64,000 nucleotides of DNA from Brachybacterium sp. EE-P12 (GTDB taxonomy: Bacteria; Actinomycetota; Actinomycetes; Actinomycetales; Dermabacteraceae): positions 30,376 through 94,375 of the forward strand of contig NZ_QXCP01000002.1 of assembly GCF_003711805.1 (NCBI RefSeq), in the 5' to 3' direction. This document shows positions 61,620 to 64,000 of this stretch, piece after piece. Under the pieces are notes generated by a model. It was not told the origin of the DNA and searched no databases. It saw only the letters and a program-made list of their open reading frames with translations. Each line of letters begins with the position of its first letter. Within the stretch, counting starts at the first letter, position 1. The translations under genes were made by a program, and so were the position numbers.

Positions 61620-63163
61620 CCGAGATCCGTACCCGAGCGCAGTCCCCGCGGCCCGGGCCCACGGGGCCGCGCAACGTCCTGTCCATCCTCACCGACCAGC
61701 ACCGCGCAGACACGCTCGGCTGCTACGGCAATCCGACTGTCCGCACCCCGAACCTCGACGCGCTCGCGGCGTCGGGCACCCGCTTCGATCGCTGGTACAC
61801 GCCGACGGCGATCTGCACTCCTGCCCGCGCGAGCGTGCTCACCGGGTACGCGCCGTTCCGTCACAAGCTGCTGGCGAACCACGAACGGAACGTCGGCTAT
61901 CTCGAGGACCTGCCGGACGGCCAGTTCACGTTCTCGCGGGCGCTGAAGCAGGCGGGCTATGCATGCTCCCTGCTGGGCAAATGGCATGCCGGGGACGAGA
62001 AGCTGCGCGGTTACTACGGGTTCGCCGGGACCGAGCTGAACGGCTGGCACAACCCCGTGGATCATCCCGACTATCTCGCATATCTCGAAGAGCGCGGTCT
62101 GCCGCCGTACGAGATATCCGACCGGATGCGCGGGGTGCTCCCCAACGGAGGTCCCGGCAACCTGCTCGCCGCGCGCCTCCATCAGGGAGTCGAGGCGACC
62201 TTCGAGCACTATCTGGCCGACCGTGCGATCGAGCAGCTGCGCGCCTACGCGGCTGACCAGTCGGAGAACGGGACCCCGTTCTACCTGGGCCTGCACTTCT
62301 TCGGCCCCCATCTGCCCTACATCGTGCCGGACGAGTACTTCGACATGTACGACCCCGACGAGATCGAGCTGCCCGCCTCGGTGCAGGAGACCTTCACGGA
62401 CAAGCCCCCGGTGCAGGCGAACTACTCCGCGCACTGGACCTTCGACACGATGAGCGAGGCCGACAGTCGCAAGCTGATCGCCGTGTACTGGGGGTACGTG
62501 ACCCTCATCGACGAACAGATCGGCCGAGTGCTCGCCGAGCTGGAGTCCCTCGGCCTCCGTGACTCCACAGCGGTGATGTTCAGCTCCGACCACGGGGAGT
62601 TCACCGGCTCGCATCGACTGCATGACAAGGGCCCCGCCATGTACGAGGACATCTACCGCACGTGCGGCCTGGTGCGCGTCCCCGGAGCCCCGACGGGACA
62701 GGTGCGGGACGAGTTCGTGAGCCTGCTGGACACCACGGCGACCGTGCTCGACTGGTGCGGGCTCGACCCCTCGCCGGCCGTCGACTCGCGCTCGCTGCTC
62801 CCGCTGGTGCGGGGAGAGGACGTCGAGTGGGACGACGCGATCGTGTGCGAGTTCCACGGCCACCACTTCCCCTACCCCCAGCGGATGCTCCGCACCGACA
62901 GGTACAAGCTCGTGGTCAATCCCGAGTCCGTCAACGAGCTCTACGACCTCGAGCAGGATCCGGATGAGCTGCACAACAGGATCGACCACCCGGAGATGCG
63001 GGAGGTGCGAGCCCGTCTCAGCGCTGAGCTCTACCGACGTCTGCGTGAACGGGGCGACAACTTCTACCACTGGATGACATCGATGGATGACATCGGCCAG
63101 GTGGACTACGACCCCTCTATGAGCGGCCTCGACGAGGGCACTCACAGCCCCGTCGGCACGTGA
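61616..63163 (+). CDS. Sulfatase (alkaline-phosphatase superfamily), cytoplasmic
   Basis: A 515-residue sulfatase. NVLSILTDQHRADTLGCYG is the N-terminal metal-binding strand, and AICTPARASVLTG is the CxPxR formylglycine motif with Cys67 and Arg71. SLLGKWHAGDEK and VMFSSDHGEFTGSH provide further metal ligands. No signal peptide, so it acts inside the cell on imported sulfate esters and would need a formylglycine-generating enzyme encoded elsewhere. GTG 61616 overlaps the binding-protein stop. The substrate class (sulfated sugar, aryl or choline sulfate) is not decided by sequence. Confidence 0.92.
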   Translation: MTEIRTRAQSPRPGPTGPRNVLSILTDQHRADTLGCYGNPTVRTPNLDALAASGTRFDRWYTPTAICTPARASVLTGYAPFRHKLLANHERNVGYLEDLPDGQFTFSRALKQAGYACSLLGKWHAGDEKLRGYYGFAGTELNGWHNPVDHPDYLAYLEERGLPPYEISDRMRGVLPNGGPGNLLAARLHQGVEATFEHYLADRAIEQLRAYAADQSENGTPFYLGLHFFGPHLPYIVPDEYFDMYDPDEIELPASVQETFTDKPPVQANYSAHWTFDTMSEADSRKLIAVYWGYVTLIDEQIGRVLAELESLGLRDSTAVMFSSDHGEFTGSHRLHDKGPAMYEDIYRTCGLVRVPGAPTGQVRDEFVSLLDTTATVLDWCGLDPSPAVDSRSLLPLVRGEDVEWDDAIVCEFHGHHFPYPQRMLRTDRYKLVVNPESVNELYDLEQDPDELHNRIDHPEMREVRARLSAELYRRLRERGDNFYHWMTSMDDIGQVDYDPSMSGLDEGTHSPVGT

Positions 63164-63227
63164 GCCCGGTGCCGAGACTTACCACCGCGCGCACCGCAGC
63201 CGCCCGAGCACCCCAGGAGCCCCCCGC

Positions 63228-64000
63228 ATGACCCGCCCGAACATCGTGTTCATCCTGTCCGACGACCACGCCGCGCATTCGATCTCGGCCTACGGCAGCC
63301 GCGTCAACACCACCCCGCACATGGACCGCCTCGCCGCGGAGGGCGCCACGATGGACGCGGTGTACTGCACGAATTCGATCTGCACCCCCTCGCGCGCCTC
63401 GATCCTGACCGGCACCTACAGCCACATCAACCGCGCCTGCTCGATCTACTCCGAGTTCGACCACCGCGTGGACACCGCCCCGGAGGTCCTGCACGAGCGG
63501 GGCTACCAGACGGCGCTGTACGGCAAGTGGCACCTGGGTACCTCCGCGCAGGCGCTGCCGCGGGGTTTCGACGACTGGCGGATCTTCCCCGACCAGGGCG
63601 AGTACGTGGATCCGGTGATGATCGGGCCGGGAGGCGAGGAGCAGATCACCGGCTACGCGACCGACGTCGTCACCCGCCAGAGCCTCGACTTCCTGGACCG
63701 CCGCGACCCGGAGCGGCCGTTCTGCCTGATGGTCCACCACAAGGCCCCGCACCGCCCCTGGATCCCGCACCCGCGCTACGAGGGGATGTACGAGGCGGGC
63801 ACCATCCCCGAGCCCGAGACGATGTGGGACGCCCACGAGACCCGGGCCGAGATCGTCAAGCAGGTCGCGATGCAGCTGGACGACCTGCGGCCCACCGATT
63901 ACAAGGACGCGCTGCCTGCCGAGCTCGAGGGCGAGGACGAGGCCTCGCGCCGTGCGCGGACGTCGTGGAAGTACCAGCGGTACATGCGCGACTACCTGCG
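63228..64000 (+). CDS. Second sulfatase, incomplete at right edge
   Basis: The first 257 residues of another sulfatase, open at the last base. PNIVFILSDDHAAHSISAYG is the metal-binding start, SICTPSRASILTGTYSH the formylglycine motif (Cys52, CxPSR), and ALYGKWHLGTSAQALPRGFD the next signature. No signal peptide. A CAGGAG site lies about nine bases before ATG 63228, 64 bases after the previous sulfatase stop. Two different sulfatases in tandem suggest a substrate with more than one sulfate position or type. Confidence 0.9.
   Translation, partial: MTRPNIVFILSDDHAAHSISAYGSRVNTTPHMDRLAAEGATMDAVYCTNSICTPSRASILTGTYSHINRACSIYSEFDHRVDTAPEVLHERGYQTALYGKWHLGTSAQALPRGFDDWRIFPDQGEYVDPVMIGPGGEEQITGYATDVVTRQSLDFLDRRDPERPFCLMVHHKAPHRPWIPHPRYEGMYEAGTIPEPETMWDAHETRAEIVKQVAMQLDDLRPTDYKDALPAELEGEDEASRRARTSWKYQRYMRDYL

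Overview
The window is high-GC DNA with ATG/GTG/TTG starts, Shine-Dalgarno sites close to AGGAGG and many four-base ATGA or GTGA overlaps between cotranscribed genes. The protein types (lipoprotein or twin-arginine solute-binding proteins, ROK and LacI regulators, excalibur-domain nuclease, NirBD with siroheme genes, many secreted carbohydrases) point to an actinobacterium, most likely of the order Micrococcales and perhaps Brachybacterium-like. The genus is inference only.

Left part (1-9.8 kb): an incomplete XpaC-like membrane protein, a 60-residue membrane protein, a short-chain dehydrogenase, a SnoaL-like protein, a membrane-anchored HNH nuclease with a C-terminal excalibur motif, and a SAM methyltransferase. 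A clearly A/T-richer two-gene insert (5.8-8.5 kb) follows. It encodes an unknown protein translationally coupled to a sacsin/GHKL ATPase with a C-terminal NO VEIN/DUF3883-type ExK domain, and is the best candidate here for an undescribed defence module. An acyltransferase-3 membrane protein follows.

Defence island (9.8-23.4 kb): an eight-gene leftward cluster contains a C5 cytosine methyltransferase, a Vsr-like endonuclease, a Z1-domain SF2-type ATPase, a PD-(D/E)XK protein, a MORC/GHKL-type ATPase and three unknown accessory proteins. It matches the restriction-modification theme described computationally for prokaryotic MORC-like ATPases. To its right lie a frameshifted NO VEIN-domain gene, an IS5-type element with two-frame transposase, a thioredoxin-like gene, and a 1.4-kb low-GC insert (ImmA-type metallopeptidase plus membrane protein). 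That insert is bracketed by two roughly 250-bp copies of the 3' end of a cytosine permease gene.

Metabolic centre (23.4-31.7 kb): cytosine permease and cytosine-deaminase-like genes run leftward. A tightly coupled rightward operon nirC-nirB-nirD-cobA-hemD-cbiX encodes nitrite uptake, reduction to ammonia, and most of siroheme synthesis.

Carbohydrate region (32-64 kb): (a) a YtfQRT-YjfF-like furanose ABC importer, a second unpaired sugar ATPase and a LacI regulator run leftward, with two copies of the same 14-base LacI-type operator in opposite orientation. Rightward from that regulator run a WxL-like/DUF916-like surface pair and three large secreted GH43-type enzymes sharing a C-terminal module. 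This suggests an arabinan or arabinogalactan utilisation locus. (b) A ROK regulator, a cytoplasmic GH20 hexosaminidase and an Lpl-type ABC importer. (c) An MgtC-like protein, then a ROK regulator, an SsuABC/TauABC-like importer and two cytoplasmic sulfatases (the second cut by the window edge), suggesting uptake and internal desulfation of a small sulfated compound. No tRNA, rRNA or CRISPR array was recognised.
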